Assembly (NCBI RefSeq): GCF_000687935.1
Contig: NZ_JHZZ01000001.1
Coordinates: 3,110,001-3,174,000, forward strand
Direction: 5' to 3'
From: Polaribacter sp. Hel_I_88
GTDB taxonomy: Bacteria; Bacteroidota; Bacteroidia; Flavobacteriales; Flavobacteriaceae
DNA length: 64,000 nt
The notes under the pieces were generated by a model. The model did no database searches. It saw only the letters and a list, made by a program, of their open reading frames with translations, and was not told the origin of the DNA. Shown one piece after another: positions 1 to 8,037 of this stretch. Position numbers and translations under genes: made by a program. Positions within the stretch are counted from its first letter, which is position 1. Every line of letters begins with the position of its first letter.

Positions 1-284
1 TTCTGTTTTAAGGTTTTGTAACTATATTCATTAGACATCATTGAAACAATAACCAACAACAAAAAGAATTTTAAAATTGCTGCAATATAGGTGTTGAAAT
101 GCCAGATATATGGAAAATTAAAAATCCCTGCATCTGCTAAATGTAATTTGAAACTTCCAAATTCAAATTTTATAGCTGCAATTAATGCAATAGATGTAAG
201 CAAACCAAAATAAATAATAGATAATATTTTACTTGCTCTATTATATTTTAATTTGTGAAATTCTATAGTAAGTAGTCTTAACAT
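1..284 (-). CDS. ABC-2 type transporter permease, partial (C-terminus beyond the window)
   Basis: The reverse strand reads from an ATG at 284 off the window edge without a stop. The roughly 94 visible residues begin MLRLLTIEFHKLKYNRASK, followed by a hydrophobic helix and, near the edge, a second one ending in MMSNEYSYKTLKQ, a pattern typical of the first part of ABC-2 permeases (cytoplasmic N-terminus, first helix, then the 'NE...G/YTFK' connection). It starts 19 bases after the stop of the ATPase gene at 304-1203 on the same strand, so the two should form one exporter operon. The substrate cannot be read from the sequence. Confidence 0.75.
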   Translation of the reverse strand, partial: MLRLLTIEFHKLKYNRASKILSIIYFGLLTSIALIAAIKFEFGSFKLHLADAGIFNFPYIWHFNTYIAAILKFFLLLVIVSMMSNEYSYKTLKQ

Positions 285-303
285 GACTTTGTGTTTTAGT
301 TGA

Positions 304-1203
304 TTAGTTGTTATTGGTTAAATCTAAAAATTGTTGTTCTAAACTTGGTTTACGTTTTACCAAATGGCTTAAAACAAACCCTTTTTCAAACAAAAATTGA
401 TTGATTTCTGTAGCAGAGATTTCAGTATTTAAAGTTGCAATAATTGTTTCATGATCTTTGGTTACTTTTAAAATTGCAGTATGATTTTCTAAAAGTTGCA
501 TTAATTCTGCTTCATTTGTATCAATTTTTAGCTCTAGCAAACCTTTAGAGGCTGTCATTTCATCCACTCTACCAGCATATAATTTTATACCTTTTCTAAT
601 CACAACCACATGAGAGCATACTTTTTCAACTTCATCTAAAAGATGAGAAGCTAAAAGAATTGTGGTTCCGTTTGCAGCAATTTTTTTAATAATTTGCCTA
701 ATTTCGTGAATTCCTTGAGGATCTAAACCATTTGTAGGTTCGTCTAAAATTAAAATTTCAGGATCGTTTAATAAGGCAGATGCAATTGCCAAACGTTGTT
801 TCATTCCTAAAGAAAAAGTACTAAACTTGCTGTTTCTTCTCTCATAAAGATTTACAATTTGTAATTTTTCGTCTATTTTTTCGGTGGATGTTCCTTTAAT
901 CTTACAAATCAATGCTAAATTTTGAGTTGCTGTCATATAAGGATAAAAGTTAGGGCGTTCAATTATAGCACCAACTTTTTTAAGAGCTTCATGGGTTGAT
1001 AAATTTCCATTAAACCAAGAAAATTCACCAGAAGTTCTGTTTACAACATTTAAAATAATACCTAAAGTGGTTGATTTTCCAGAGCCATTGGGTCCAAGAA
1101 TTCCGTAAACATTGCCTTTTTGAATATCAAAAGAAAGATTATTTACTGCATGAACAGCTCCGTATTTTTTATCGAGATTTTTGAGAGATAAGATAGTTTC
1201 CAA
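304..1203 (-). CDS. ABC transporter ATP-binding protein (ABC-2/BcrA-like)
   Basis: A 299-residue soluble ATPase that would energise the permease downstream (1-284). Walker A GPNGSGKST is at residues 37-45, the signature SLGMKQ at 131-136, and Walker B LILDEPTNGLDP from 151, followed by the switch histidine in LLASHLLDEVEK. The C-terminal 90 residues form the variable accessory domain seen in BcrA/CcmA-type drug or peptide export ATPases. All nucleotide-binding motifs are intact and the length is usual for the family. It is the first gene of the exporter operon; the 298-base region upstream is rich in repeats and I see no clear promoter there. Substrate unknown. Confidence 0.9.
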   Translation of the reverse strand: METILSLKNLDKKYGAVHAVNNLSFDIQKGNVYGILGPNGSGKSTTLGIILNVVNRTSGEFSWFNGNLSTHEALKKVGAIIERPNFYPYMTATQNLALICKIKGTSTEKIDEKLQIVNLYERRNSKFSTFSLGMKQRLAIASALLNDPEILILDEPTNGLDPQGIHEIRQIIKKIAANGTTILLASHLLDEVEKVCSHVVVIRKGIKLYAGRVDEMTASKGLLELKIDTNEAELMQLLENHTAILKVTKDHETIIATLNTEISATEINQFLFEKGFVLSHLVKRKPSLEQQFLDLTNNN

Positions 1204-1265
1204 AGAAATAGTTTTAGTCGGTTATAAAAAGTAAGACGACTAAAGTACAAATTTGTTACAATATT

Positions 1266-1305
1266 TCAGTTGGCAGTTTTCAGTTGCAGTATTCAGTTTT
1301 CAATA
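1266..1305. repeat. Short dispersed CAGTT/GCAGT repeat
   Basis: A run of imperfect units built from 'cagttttcagttgcagt'. A close relative lies at 39067-39104 between the SRPBCC gene and menC. Such units are common intergenic sequence in Flavobacteriaceae; no function is evident. Confidence 0.5.
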
Positions 1306-1374
1306 TTGAGAAGAAAGGATTCAGTTGAGGTTAAAAGCTACCAATATTATATAAAAAGTATTCTAAAAATTTTT

Positions 1375-1432
1375 GCCACGAATTCACGAATTTATTTAAA
1401 TACAATTTTAAAATAATTCGTGAATTCGTGGC
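1375..1432. repeat. Solo palindromic element with 18-bp perfect inverted repeats
   Basis: The left arm GCCACGAATTCACGAATT (1375-1392) is the exact reverse complement of the right arm ending at 1432, with a 22-base AT-rich spacer. The arms match the terminal inverted repeats of the three longer elements at 14723-15221, so this is a short relative of that family. It lies between the exporter ATPase gene and the pRiA4b-like gene, which both end or start around it on the minus strand. It could also form a hairpin in RNA. Confidence 0.75.
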
Positions 1433-1501
1433 AACTTTTTATCCTTTTATAAAAGTCACCCTTTTACACAATTCAACAATTTAACAGTTACACAAATTCT
1501 A

Positions 1502-2002
1502 CTAATACTCATTATAATCAAAATCATCAAAATGCCCAAATTCGTCATCAATATCCTCTTCATCACCAAAACCATCATCTACTTTTTCTGCAACAAATTC
1601 TTTTTCGGGAGCTTCTGCAGGAATTTCGCCAACCGTTAAAATTATTTGAGGTAAATCGTCTCTTTTTTCGTCCAATATTTCAACAACATCCACATAAAAA
1701 GTCCACATTTTTAAAAAATCGTACACATAAATTAGTTTGCTATTTTCTTCTGGCAATGTTTCGCTTAAAATACAGCCTTTCATAGAAATATCTTCACCAG
1801 CTTCTGCCATATTAAATAACGGAATTTCCTCACCTTGATTCCATTCATCATCCGTTCTGTAAAAAGAAGCCATTTCTTGCCCAGCAAAACCAAAAGACGA
1901 CGCAATTGTTTTATGCAAAATTTCTAAATCAATAGTTTCATCAACTAAAACAGTTCTAATAATATCTTCTTTGGTATCTAAAATAATTCTTATTTTGTAC
2001 AT
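1502..2002 (-). CDS. pRiA4b ORF-3-like domain protein
   Basis: A 166-residue protein related to the plasmid pRiA4b ORF-3 family (PF07929), recognised from MYKIRIILDTKEDIIRTVLV at the start, the SFGF region and the 'YVYDFLKMWTFYVDVVEI' stretch. The family's role is unknown. The C-terminal 25 residues are very acidic (Asp/Glu/Phe rich). A longer reading from 2035 adds MYFCHRKEQEI, but the ATG at 2002 is preferred because a good -7 box lies at 2025-2032, so the transcript would begin after the upstream ATG. It is divergent from the hotdog thioesterase at 2075. Confidence 0.75.
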   Translation of the reverse strand: MYKIRIILDTKEDIIRTVLVDETIDLEILHKTIASSFGFAGQEMASFYRTDDEWNQGEEIPLFNMAEAGEDISMKGCILSETLPEENSKLIYVYDFLKMWTFYVDVVEILDEKRDDLPQIILTVGEIPAEAPEKEFVAEKVDDGFGDEEDIDDEFGHFDDFDYNEY

Positions 2003-2024
2003 AATCTCTTGCTCTTTTCGATGG

Positions 2025-2032
2025 CAAAAATA
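2025..2032 (-). promoter_or_regulatory. Bacteroidota -7 box (TATTTTTG) for the pRiA4b-like gene
   Basis: On the minus strand TATTTTTG fits the TAnnTTTG consensus. A weak CTTG lies about 22 bases upstream in the -33 position. The inferred transcript start near 2018 supports the ATG at 2002. Confidence 0.45.
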
Positions 2033-2074
2033 CAAATTTTTATGCGTATTTTTACAAGATAAAACCTTTTTAGA

Positions 2075-2491
2075 ATGGATACAAAAGAACTCCTTAAAGC
2101 ATTTAATGCTCGCAATAAAAACACATTAATGGAAACGCTTGATATAGAATATGTTGCTATTGGTGATGATTTTTTAACAGCAAAAATGCCAGTTTCTCCT
2201 AAAGTTCATCAACCTTATGGGCAATTGCATGGAGGAGCCACAGCAGCTTTGGCAGAAACTGTGGGCAGTGCAGCTTCCAACTTTTTTATTGATAGCAAAG
2301 ATCAATTTGTGAATGGAATTCAGCTTTCTATAAATCATATAAAAAGTAAAAGAGAAGGAGTTGTTTTTGCTACTGCTAAAAATATTCATAAAGGCAAAAC
2401 AACCCATTTATGGGAAGTTACAATTGTTGATGAAGAGGACAATTTAATTTCGGTTGCTAAAATGACGAATATAATTTTAGCAAAAAGATAA
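2075..2491 (+). CDS. menI: Hotdog-fold thioesterase, probable 1,4-dihydroxy-2-naphthoyl-CoA hydrolase
   Basis: A 138-residue PaaI/YdiI-type thioesterase. The motif HGGATAALAETVGSAAS (from residue 52) carries the His-Gly-Gly turn and the catalytic Glu61 that in E. coli YdiI/MenI hydrolyses DHNA-CoA in menaquinone biosynthesis. The next gene on the same strand, 85 bases on, is the isochorismate synthase MenF, which supports a menaquinone role. General acyl-CoA or phenylacetyl-CoA thioesterase activity is the alternative, since hotdog enzymes are promiscuous. Length is normal for the family and the start is the only ATG in reach. Confidence 0.8.
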   Translation: MDTKELLKAFNARNKNTLMETLDIEYVAIGDDFLTAKMPVSPKVHQPYGQLHGGATAALAETVGSAASNFFIDSKDQFVNGIQLSINHIKSKREGVVFATAKNIHKGKTTHLWEVTIVDEEDNLISVAKMTNIILAKR

Positions 2492-2576
2492 CATAAAAGC
2501 CTTTAATTTTTGATGAAATTTGTAAAACAAGTCATTGAATTTTAATTGAATAAGGAAGAATTTTAAACTATTTATA

Positions 2577-3644
2577 TTGAATATTTTTAAGAAAATCACT
2601 CAGTTTTACGAAAATAATTTACCTTTTGTAGTATATAGAAAACCGAATCAAAATGAAATTTCTGGTTTTTTTATGCAGGATGATTCTTTATTTTTTACTG
2701 ATAACTTTTCTGAAACTGGTTTTGTTTTTGCACCTTTTAATACCGATGAAAAAGCAATTCTATTTCCATCTGAAAAAGCAGAATTTATTCAAGAAGAATT
2801 GATATTAAATGATTTTACTTTTGATGAAAATGATTATTTGGTCGATATAAAATCCAAAGAAAATCACATAAAAATAGTTGAAAAAGCGATTGATGAAATT
2901 GATAAAAGTGATTTACAAAAGGTAGTAATTTCGCGAAAAGAAGAAGTTCAATTATCCGATTTTGAATTGCTTTTAGGGTATCAAAAATTATTAAAAAAGT
3001 ATAAAAATGCTTTTGTTTATGTTTGGTTTCATCCAAAAGTAGGTCTGTGGTTAGGAGCAACACCAGAAACCTTATTGCAAATTTTTGATACTAATTTTAA
3101 AACAATGTCTTTAGCAGGTACTCAAGTTGTAACAAATGATTCCGATGAAAATAATGTAGTTTGGAAAAGTAAGGAATTAGAAGAACAGCAATTAGTAACC
3201 GATTTTATAGAAAGTCAATTAGCAACAATTTCATCGAACTTAAAAATTGATAAGACAGAAACTATTAGAGCTGGAAATTTATTGCATTTAAGAACCAAAG
3301 TAGAAGGAGAGTTGAACAAAAAATCAACTTTAAAATCTTTGATAAGATCCTTGCATCCAACACCAGCAGTTTGTGGTTTGCCAAGAAATATGGCAAGAGA
3401 TTTTATCATCAATAATGAAAATTATAATCGAAGTTTTTATACTGGATTTTTAGGTGAATTGAATGTTCAAGATTTAAAATTGAATGTTCAAAGTTCACAA
3501 TTATATGTGAATTTAAGATGTATGGAAATCAACAATAACAAAGCATCAATTTATGTTGGAGGAGGTATTACAAAAGATAGTATTCCAAAAAATGAATGGA
3601 AGGAAACCGTATCTAAAAGCGAAACCATGAAAAAAGTTTTGTAA
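2577..3644 (+). CDS. menF: Isochorismate synthase (menaquinone pathway entry)
   Basis: A 355-residue chorismate-binding enzyme converting chorismate to isochorismate. Family landmarks are LGATPETLL, AGTQ, the HPTPAVCGLPR stretch near residue 260, FYTGFLGEL and the C-terminal YVGGGI. The start is a TTG at 2577: the first in-frame ATG would begin at residue 33 and remove the conserved NNLPFVVYRKPN segment, so the TTG is favoured; an AGGAAG lies about 18 bases before it. It follows the menI-like gene. MenD is not next door: a terminator follows instead. Other men genes lie at 37.5-42.3 kb. Confidence 0.88.
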   Translation: MNIFKKITQFYENNLPFVVYRKPNQNEISGFFMQDDSLFFTDNFSETGFVFAPFNTDEKAILFPSEKAEFIQEELILNDFTFDENDYLVDIKSKENHIKIVEKAIDEIDKSDLQKVVISRKEEVQLSDFELLLGYQKLLKKYKNAFVYVWFHPKVGLWLGATPETLLQIFDTNFKTMSLAGTQVVTNDSDENNVVWKSKELEEQQLVTDFIESQLATISSNLKIDKTETIRAGNLLHLRTKVEGELNKKSTLKSLIRSLHPTPAVCGLPRNMARDFIINNENYNRSFYTGFLGELNVQDLKLNVQSSQLYVNLRCMEINNNKASIYVGGGITKDSIPKNEWKETVSKSETMKKVL

Positions 3645-3688
3645 TTATTTTCTAGGATTTAAAGATATATATTATTTAGCAAAATTTA

Positions 3689-3719
3689 AAAACCGCAAAC
3701 GTTAGTTTACGGTTTTTTA
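3689..3719 (+). terminator. Intrinsic terminator after menF
   Basis: AACCGCAAAC and GTTTACGGTT form a 10-bp stem with one mismatch and a 4-base loop, followed by TTTTTT. Confidence 0.75.
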
Positions 3720-3828
3720 GTAAATGAAATTGTAAATTGAATTTGAATTAAAACTCTTTAAAAGTTGCTTAACAGTTAAATATTTTTACCGTAAACAAGC
3801 TAAATAATAAAACAGTTTGAGGCTGTTG

Positions 3829-4188
3829 TTAAATATCGTCAAAAGAAATGTCTGTAAAACTTTTTGGAGACGTTGCTTCTTCTGCAGTTTCTTCTTTCTT
3901 AAAATCTTTTTGATGACGTTCGCTAATAACTTCATCACCTTTTTCATTAACAATATAGTCTGTAGCTTTCTTTAACATTTCATGAAAATCAGAGAAATCT
4001 TCTTTGTAAAGATAAATTTTGTGTTTTTGATAATGGAAAGTTCCATCATCATGTGTGAATTTTTTACTTTCTGTAACAGTCAGATAATAATCGTCTGCTT
4101 TTGTAGCTCTTACATCAAAAAAATAGGTTCTTCTTCCAGCTCTTAAAACCTGAGAAAAAATTTCTTCCTGTTCAACTCTCTCTGCCAT
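3829..4188 (-). CDS. PUR-family DNA/RNA-binding protein (DUF3276)
   Basis: A 119-residue member of the bacterial PUR-alpha-like family (DUF3276/PF11680), whose Borrelia homologue BpuR binds DNA and RNA. The core is IFSQVLRAGRRTYFFDVRAT at residues 10-29, then a beta-strand run with YYLTVTESKK and the FHYQKHKIYLYKEDF segment. The tail after residue 90 is charged and probably disordered. It is separated by 73 bases from the ABC exporter gene upstream on the same strand and ends against menF's terminator region. A weak AACAG/CTGTT hairpin at 3811-3827 may terminate it. Confidence 0.85.
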   Translation of the reverse strand: MAERVEQEEIFSQVLRAGRRTYFFDVRATKADDYYLTVTESKKFTHDDGTFHYQKHKIYLYKEDFSDFHEMLKKATDYIVNEKGDEVISERHQKDFKKEETAEEATSPKSFTDISFDDI

Positions 4189-4261
4189 AATCTTTATAAT
4201 AGTGGTTATTGTTTGTTAATATACAAATCTAACAAAATATTTTACGTAGCAAGGTTAAAGA

Positions 4262-6046
4262 TTACATTTCTTTTTCTAAAAGTTGCTGCTCGTACAAATT
4301 CTTATAATATCCTTCTTGTGCTAGTAATTGATTGTGAGTACCTTGTTGTGCAATTTCACCATCTTCTAAAACAATAATTTTATCTGCATTTTTTGCTGAT
4401 GAAACTCTATGACTAATAATAAAGGTGGTTTTATTTTTTGATACTTTTTCTAAATTAGAAAGTATTTTTTCTTCAGTTTCTGTATCTACAGCAGATAAAC
4501 AATCATCAAAAATTAAAATTTTAGGATTTTTAATAATAGCTCTAGCAATAGATACACGTTGTTTTTGTCCTCCAGAAAGTGTTACTCCACGTTCCCCAAG
4601 AATCGTGTTGTAACCATTTGTAAACTCTATGATATTATCGTGAACAACAGCATCTTTTGCAGCTTCCATAATTTCATCTTCTGTAGCATCTTCTTTCCCG
4701 AATTTTATGTTATTTCCAATGGTATCAGAAAATAAAAATGGATCTTGAGGTACAAAACCAATTTGACTTCTAATATCATTTAAATTTCCTTCCTCAATAG
4801 GTTTGTCATCTAATAAAATTGTGCCTTTTGTTGTATCGTACAATCTAGAAATTAATTCAATAATAGTAGATTTACCAGAACCAGTGTTTCCTAAAATAGC
4901 TAACGTTTCTCCTGGATTCACTGTAAGATTAATATTTTTTAAAGCGGTAATATTGGTGTCATCATAGGTAAAAGTTACATCTTTAAAAGTTACTTTACCA
5001 TGAATTTCTGTGGATGTTTCGCTTTCGTTTTTAATTTCTGGAACTTGATCTAAAAACTCATTAATTCTAGCCTGTGAAGCTTCTGCTTGTTGCACCATAG
5101 ATGTTACCCAACCCACAACAGCAACTGGCCAGGTTAATATATTTACATACATGATAAATTCGATGATAACTCCAGATTGTATTTCGCCATTTATGTATTG
5201 ATTCCCACCAACATAAATTACAATTAGGTTACTAATTCCAATTAATAAAAGCATCAATGGAAAAAAGAGTGCATTTGCTTTCTGTAAATGAATATTTTTT
5301 TCTTTGCTCATGTCAGAAATTTCATCAAAATCTTTTATGATTGATCTTTCAATTCCATAAGATTTTACCACATTAATTCCAGAGAAAAACTCTTGATTAA
5401 ACGTTGTTAATTCCGATAAATATTCTTGAACAACAGTACTTCTTTTATGAATTACTTTGCTTAAAACAAAAATAGAAATCGATAAAAGTGGAAAAGGAAG
5501 TAATGTGTATAAGGTAAGTTTTAAATCTACTTGAACCATCTGTGTAAAACCAACTGCAAAAAGTACAATCATGTTCATAGTATACATTACAGCTGGGCCA
5601 ACGTACATTCTAACTTTAGAAACATCGTCGCTAATTCTGTTCATTAAATCTCCAGTTCTATTCTTTTTATAGAAATTTAAAGACAGTTTTTGGTATTGTT
5701 GGTAAATTTCGTTTTTTAAATCGAATTCAATTAATCTTGAAGTAACAATAAGTGTTTGCCTCATTAAAAAAGTAAAAAAACCACTTAATAAAGCAACACC
5801 AATTATAATGAGTACATTTATTAAAAGTTCTCTTTTAACATATGCTACATCTATTGTTTTGTCTTTTAAATAGTCTTCTACAACATTAAAAGACTCACCA
5901 ATAATTTTTGGGACTTGTAATGCTAATAGTTTCGATAAAATAGTAATGAGTAAACCAATTAAAATACGCCATTTGTATTTCGAGAAATATTTATTTAAAT
6001 ATTGTAATGCTTTCAAACGAGTTTTTTGCTTTTTAAAATAAAGCAC
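4262..6046 (-). CDS. ABC half-exporter (MdlB/MsbA type) with degenerate Walker B
   Basis: 594 residues: a six-helix transmembrane domain (about 25-325) fused to an ATPase domain (about 350-590). Walker A GNTGSGKST is at 386-394, Q-loop Gln434, signature LSGGQ at 490-494, Walker B ILIFDD at 510-515 and the switch histidine in IISHRVSSAKN. The residue following the Walker B Asp is Asp515 where a catalytic Glu is usual, as in the degenerate site of heterodimeric exporters such as TM287 or BmrC. No partner half-transporter is adjacent. It is divergent from nusB across 119 bases. Likely a lipid or drug exporter; substrate unknown. Confidence 0.88.
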   Translation of the reverse strand: MLYFKKQKTRLKALQYLNKYFSKYKWRILIGLLITILSKLLALQVPKIIGESFNVVEDYLKDKTIDVAYVKRELLINVLIIIGVALLSGFFTFLMRQTLIVTSRLIEFDLKNEIYQQYQKLSLNFYKKNRTGDLMNRISDDVSKVRMYVGPAVMYTMNMIVLFAVGFTQMVQVDLKLTLYTLLPFPLLSISIFVLSKVIHKRSTVVQEYLSELTTFNQEFFSGINVVKSYGIERSIIKDFDEISDMSKEKNIHLQKANALFFPLMLLLIGISNLIVIYVGGNQYINGEIQSGVIIEFIMYVNILTWPVAVVGWVTSMVQQAEASQARINEFLDQVPEIKNESETSTEIHGKVTFKDVTFTYDDTNITALKNINLTVNPGETLAILGNTGSGKSTIIELISRLYDTTKGTILLDDKPIEEGNLNDIRSQIGFVPQDPFLFSDTIGNNIKFGKEDATEDEIMEAAKDAVVHDNIIEFTNGYNTILGERGVTLSGGQKQRVSIARAIIKNPKILIFDDCLSAVDTETEEKILSNLEKVSKNKTTFIISHRVSSAKNADKIIVLEDGEIAQQGTHNQLLAQEGYYKNLYEQQLLEKEM

Positions 6047-6122
6047 GAATATACGAGTTTCGCTAAGATATATTTTCTTAAAAAAGAATTAAAAAAGTAG
6101 GCATCAAAAAGTAAAATTATAC

Positions 6123-6130
6123 TACTTTTG
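6123..6130 (+). promoter_or_regulatory. Possible -7 box (TACTTTTG) for nusB
   Basis: TACTTTTG matches TAnnTTTG and is followed by GC. It lies 36 bases before the nusB ATG. No convincing TTTG is seen in the -33 position. Confidence 0.4.
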
Positions 6131-6165
6131 CAACGCAAATAAAAACGCCTTTTTAAGTTCTTATA

Positions 6166-7104
6166 ATGATTAACAGAAGACATATTCGAGTTAAAGTAAT
6201 GCAATCTGTATATGCCATGCAGCAATCTCTAAATCAAGATATAGTTAGAGAAGAAAAATTTTTAAAGCACAGTATTTTAAAAATGTTCGATTTGTACGTT
6301 TTAAACCTTCAGCTTTTAGTGGAAGTTCAAAAACTAGCAGCAAAAAGAATGGCACTTTCTAAAAAGAAAATTCTTGCCACTAAAGAAGATTTAAAACCCA
6401 ACACAAAATTTATTGACAATAAAGTAATCAATCTTATTGCAGAAAGCATTAGTATTGAAAGTTATGTTGAAACAAACAGTTTAAATAACTGGGAATTAGA
6501 TAATGAATATGTTAAAATTATTTTAGATGAATTACAAAAAAGTAATTTATACACAAAATATTTAGACACTGTAGAAGATTCTTATAAAGTAGACCAAGCT
6601 TTTATTGTAGATTTCTTTAAAGAAATAATTGCTCCTAATGAAAAATTAGCAGAGTACTATGAAGACAAGATGATTTCTTGGGTAGATGATATTCCTTTTG
6701 TAAACACATGGATTGTTAGATCTATAAGCAAGCAAAAAGCGACTAATAATTTTACACTAGGAGTTTTGTATAAAGACGCAGATGATGAGGCTTTTGTAAG
6801 CAAGTTGTTTAGAAAAACAGTATTAAAACAGCAAAATTACGAGCAAGACATTGCAGATAAAACACCAAATTGGGAAACTGATAGAATTGCAGATATTGAC
6901 ATGATATTGATTAAAATGGCAATTACAGAGTTTATTGAATTCCCATCCATACCAACAAGAGTAACTATTAATGAATATATAGAAATTGCAAAAGATTATT
7001 CAACTTTAAAAAGTAGTTATTTTATCAATGGAGTGTTAGATAAAATTTCAAAAGAATTAACAAACGACAAAAGAATTGTTAAAATAGGGAGAGGTTTACT
7101 CTAA
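6166..7104 (+). CDS. nusB: Transcription antitermination factor NusB (long form)
   Basis: A 312-residue NusB, about twice the length of the E. coli protein, as is usual in Bacteroidota, where a long N-terminal extension precedes the NusB core. It begins MINRRHIRVKVMQSVYAMQQ; the conserved core lies in the C-terminal third, with NWETDRIADIDMILIKMAI followed by PTRVTINEYIEIAKDYS and FINGVLDKI. NusB with NusE/S10 binds boxA RNA during rRNA transcription. It leads a run of co-oriented genes (DUF1573, yajC, YbbR, coaE), the usual flavobacterial order. Confidence 0.93.
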   Translation: MINRRHIRVKVMQSVYAMQQSLNQDIVREEKFLKHSILKMFDLYVLNLQLLVEVQKLAAKRMALSKKKILATKEDLKPNTKFIDNKVINLIAESISIESYVETNSLNNWELDNEYVKIILDELQKSNLYTKYLDTVEDSYKVDQAFIVDFFKEIIAPNEKLAEYYEDKMISWVDDIPFVNTWIVRSISKQKATNNFTLGVLYKDADDEAFVSKLFRKTVLKQQNYEQDIADKTPNWETDRIADIDMILIKMAITEFIEFPSIPTRVTINEYIEIAKDYSTLKSSYFINGVLDKISKELTNDKRIVKIGRGLL

Positions 7105-7155
7105 CCTTATTGCTAAAGACAATTTATTTATTATTTTTACAAAAAATATAATATC

Positions 7156-7617
7156 ATGAAAAAAGTAACAATATTATTCGCTTTTATAATCTCTTCGAGC
7201 TTATTTATTTCTTGCGGAAATGGTGGTAGTGCATCAACAAAAATTAATAGTGATAATTTAGAAAGTGCAAAATCTAGAGACACTGAAATTAAAAATGGAG
7301 CAGCTTCTGTTTCTTTCGAAAACCCTGTGTACGATTTTGGAACTGTAAATGAAGGAGAAGTTATAGAAACTACCTTTAAATTAACAAATTCAGGAAAAAC
7401 AGATTTGGTAATTACAGATGCGCAAGTAACTTGTGGTTGTACTGTACCAGTTTGGCCAAAAAAACCAATTAAACCAGGAGAAACAGAAGAAATTCAAGTA
7501 AGGTTTAATACAAATGGTAAACAAAACAGACAACAAAAAAACATTACCTTAATTACAAATACAGAAACTGGTAGAGAAATTTTAACTCTTAAAGGAATGG
7601 TAACACCAAAAGCTTAA
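7156..7617 (+). CDS. DUF1573 lipoprotein
   Basis: 153 residues with a lipoprotein signal peptide (lipobox LFISC, Cys near residue 20) and a single DUF1573 immunoglobulin-like domain from about residue 50: NPVYDFGTVNEGEVIETTFK, then DAQVTCGCTVP and KPIKPGETEEIQVRFN. The family is abundant in Bacteroidota as surface or periplasmic proteins of unknown role. It sits 24 bases before yajC in the nusB-yajC block, so it is likely co-transcribed with Sec accessory genes; whether this has meaning for secretion is not shown by the sequence. Confidence 0.85.
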   Translation: MKKVTILFAFIISSSLFISCGNGGSASTKINSDNLESAKSRDTEIKNGAASVSFENPVYDFGTVNEGEVIETTFKLTNSGKTDLVITDAQVTCGCTVPVWPKKPIKPGETEEIQVRFNTNGKQNRQQKNITLITNTETGREILTLKGMVTPKA

Positions 7618-7641
7618 AAAAAACAATAATATATTTTATAC

Positions 7642-7941
7642 ATGGATACAGGAGCATTAACAAGTATGTTGCCTTTTGCAGCAATGATTTTAGTCTTATA
7701 TTTTTTTATGATAAGACCACAAATGACAAAAGCAAAAAAAGAAAAATCTTTTCAAGCAGAGATTAAAAAAGGAGCAAAAGTGGTTACTTCTAGTGGTATT
7801 CATGGTAAAATTGCTGAAATAAATTCAACAGACAATACAGTTACAATTGAAACTGGTGCAGGTAAAATTAAGTTTGAACGTGCTGCAATATCAATGGAAC
7901 TAAGTAAACAATATTTAGCAGCACCTGCTGTAAAAAAATAA
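7642..7941 (+). CDS. yajC: Preprotein translocase subunit YajC
   Basis: 99 residues with one N-terminal membrane helix (SMLPFAAMILVLYFFMIRPQ) ending in the hallmark FMIRPQ, followed by the small cytoplasmic domain KKEKSFQAEIKKGAKVVTSS and GIHGKIAEI. YajC associates with SecDF and YidC in the inner membrane. Length is normal. The gene is closed by a strong terminator at 7959-7996. Confidence 0.93.
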   Translation: MDTGALTSMLPFAAMILVLYFFMIRPQMTKAKKEKSFQAEIKKGAKVVTSSGIHGKIAEINSTDNTVTIETGAGKIKFERAAISMELSKQYLAAPAVKK

Positions 7942-7958
7942 ACTAGTTTTAAATTTTT

Positions 7959-7996
7959 AAAAATGAGCTTTTCTTTTTAGGTAAGCTCATTTTTTT
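7959..7996 (+). terminator. Intrinsic terminator after yajC
   Basis: AAAAATGAGCTT pairs with AAGCTCATTTTTT around a 12-base loop, ending in a T run. Confidence 0.85.
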
Positions 7997-8037
7997 GTTT
8001 ATAAGCTTTTCATTAGATTGCATTAAAATTATATTTC

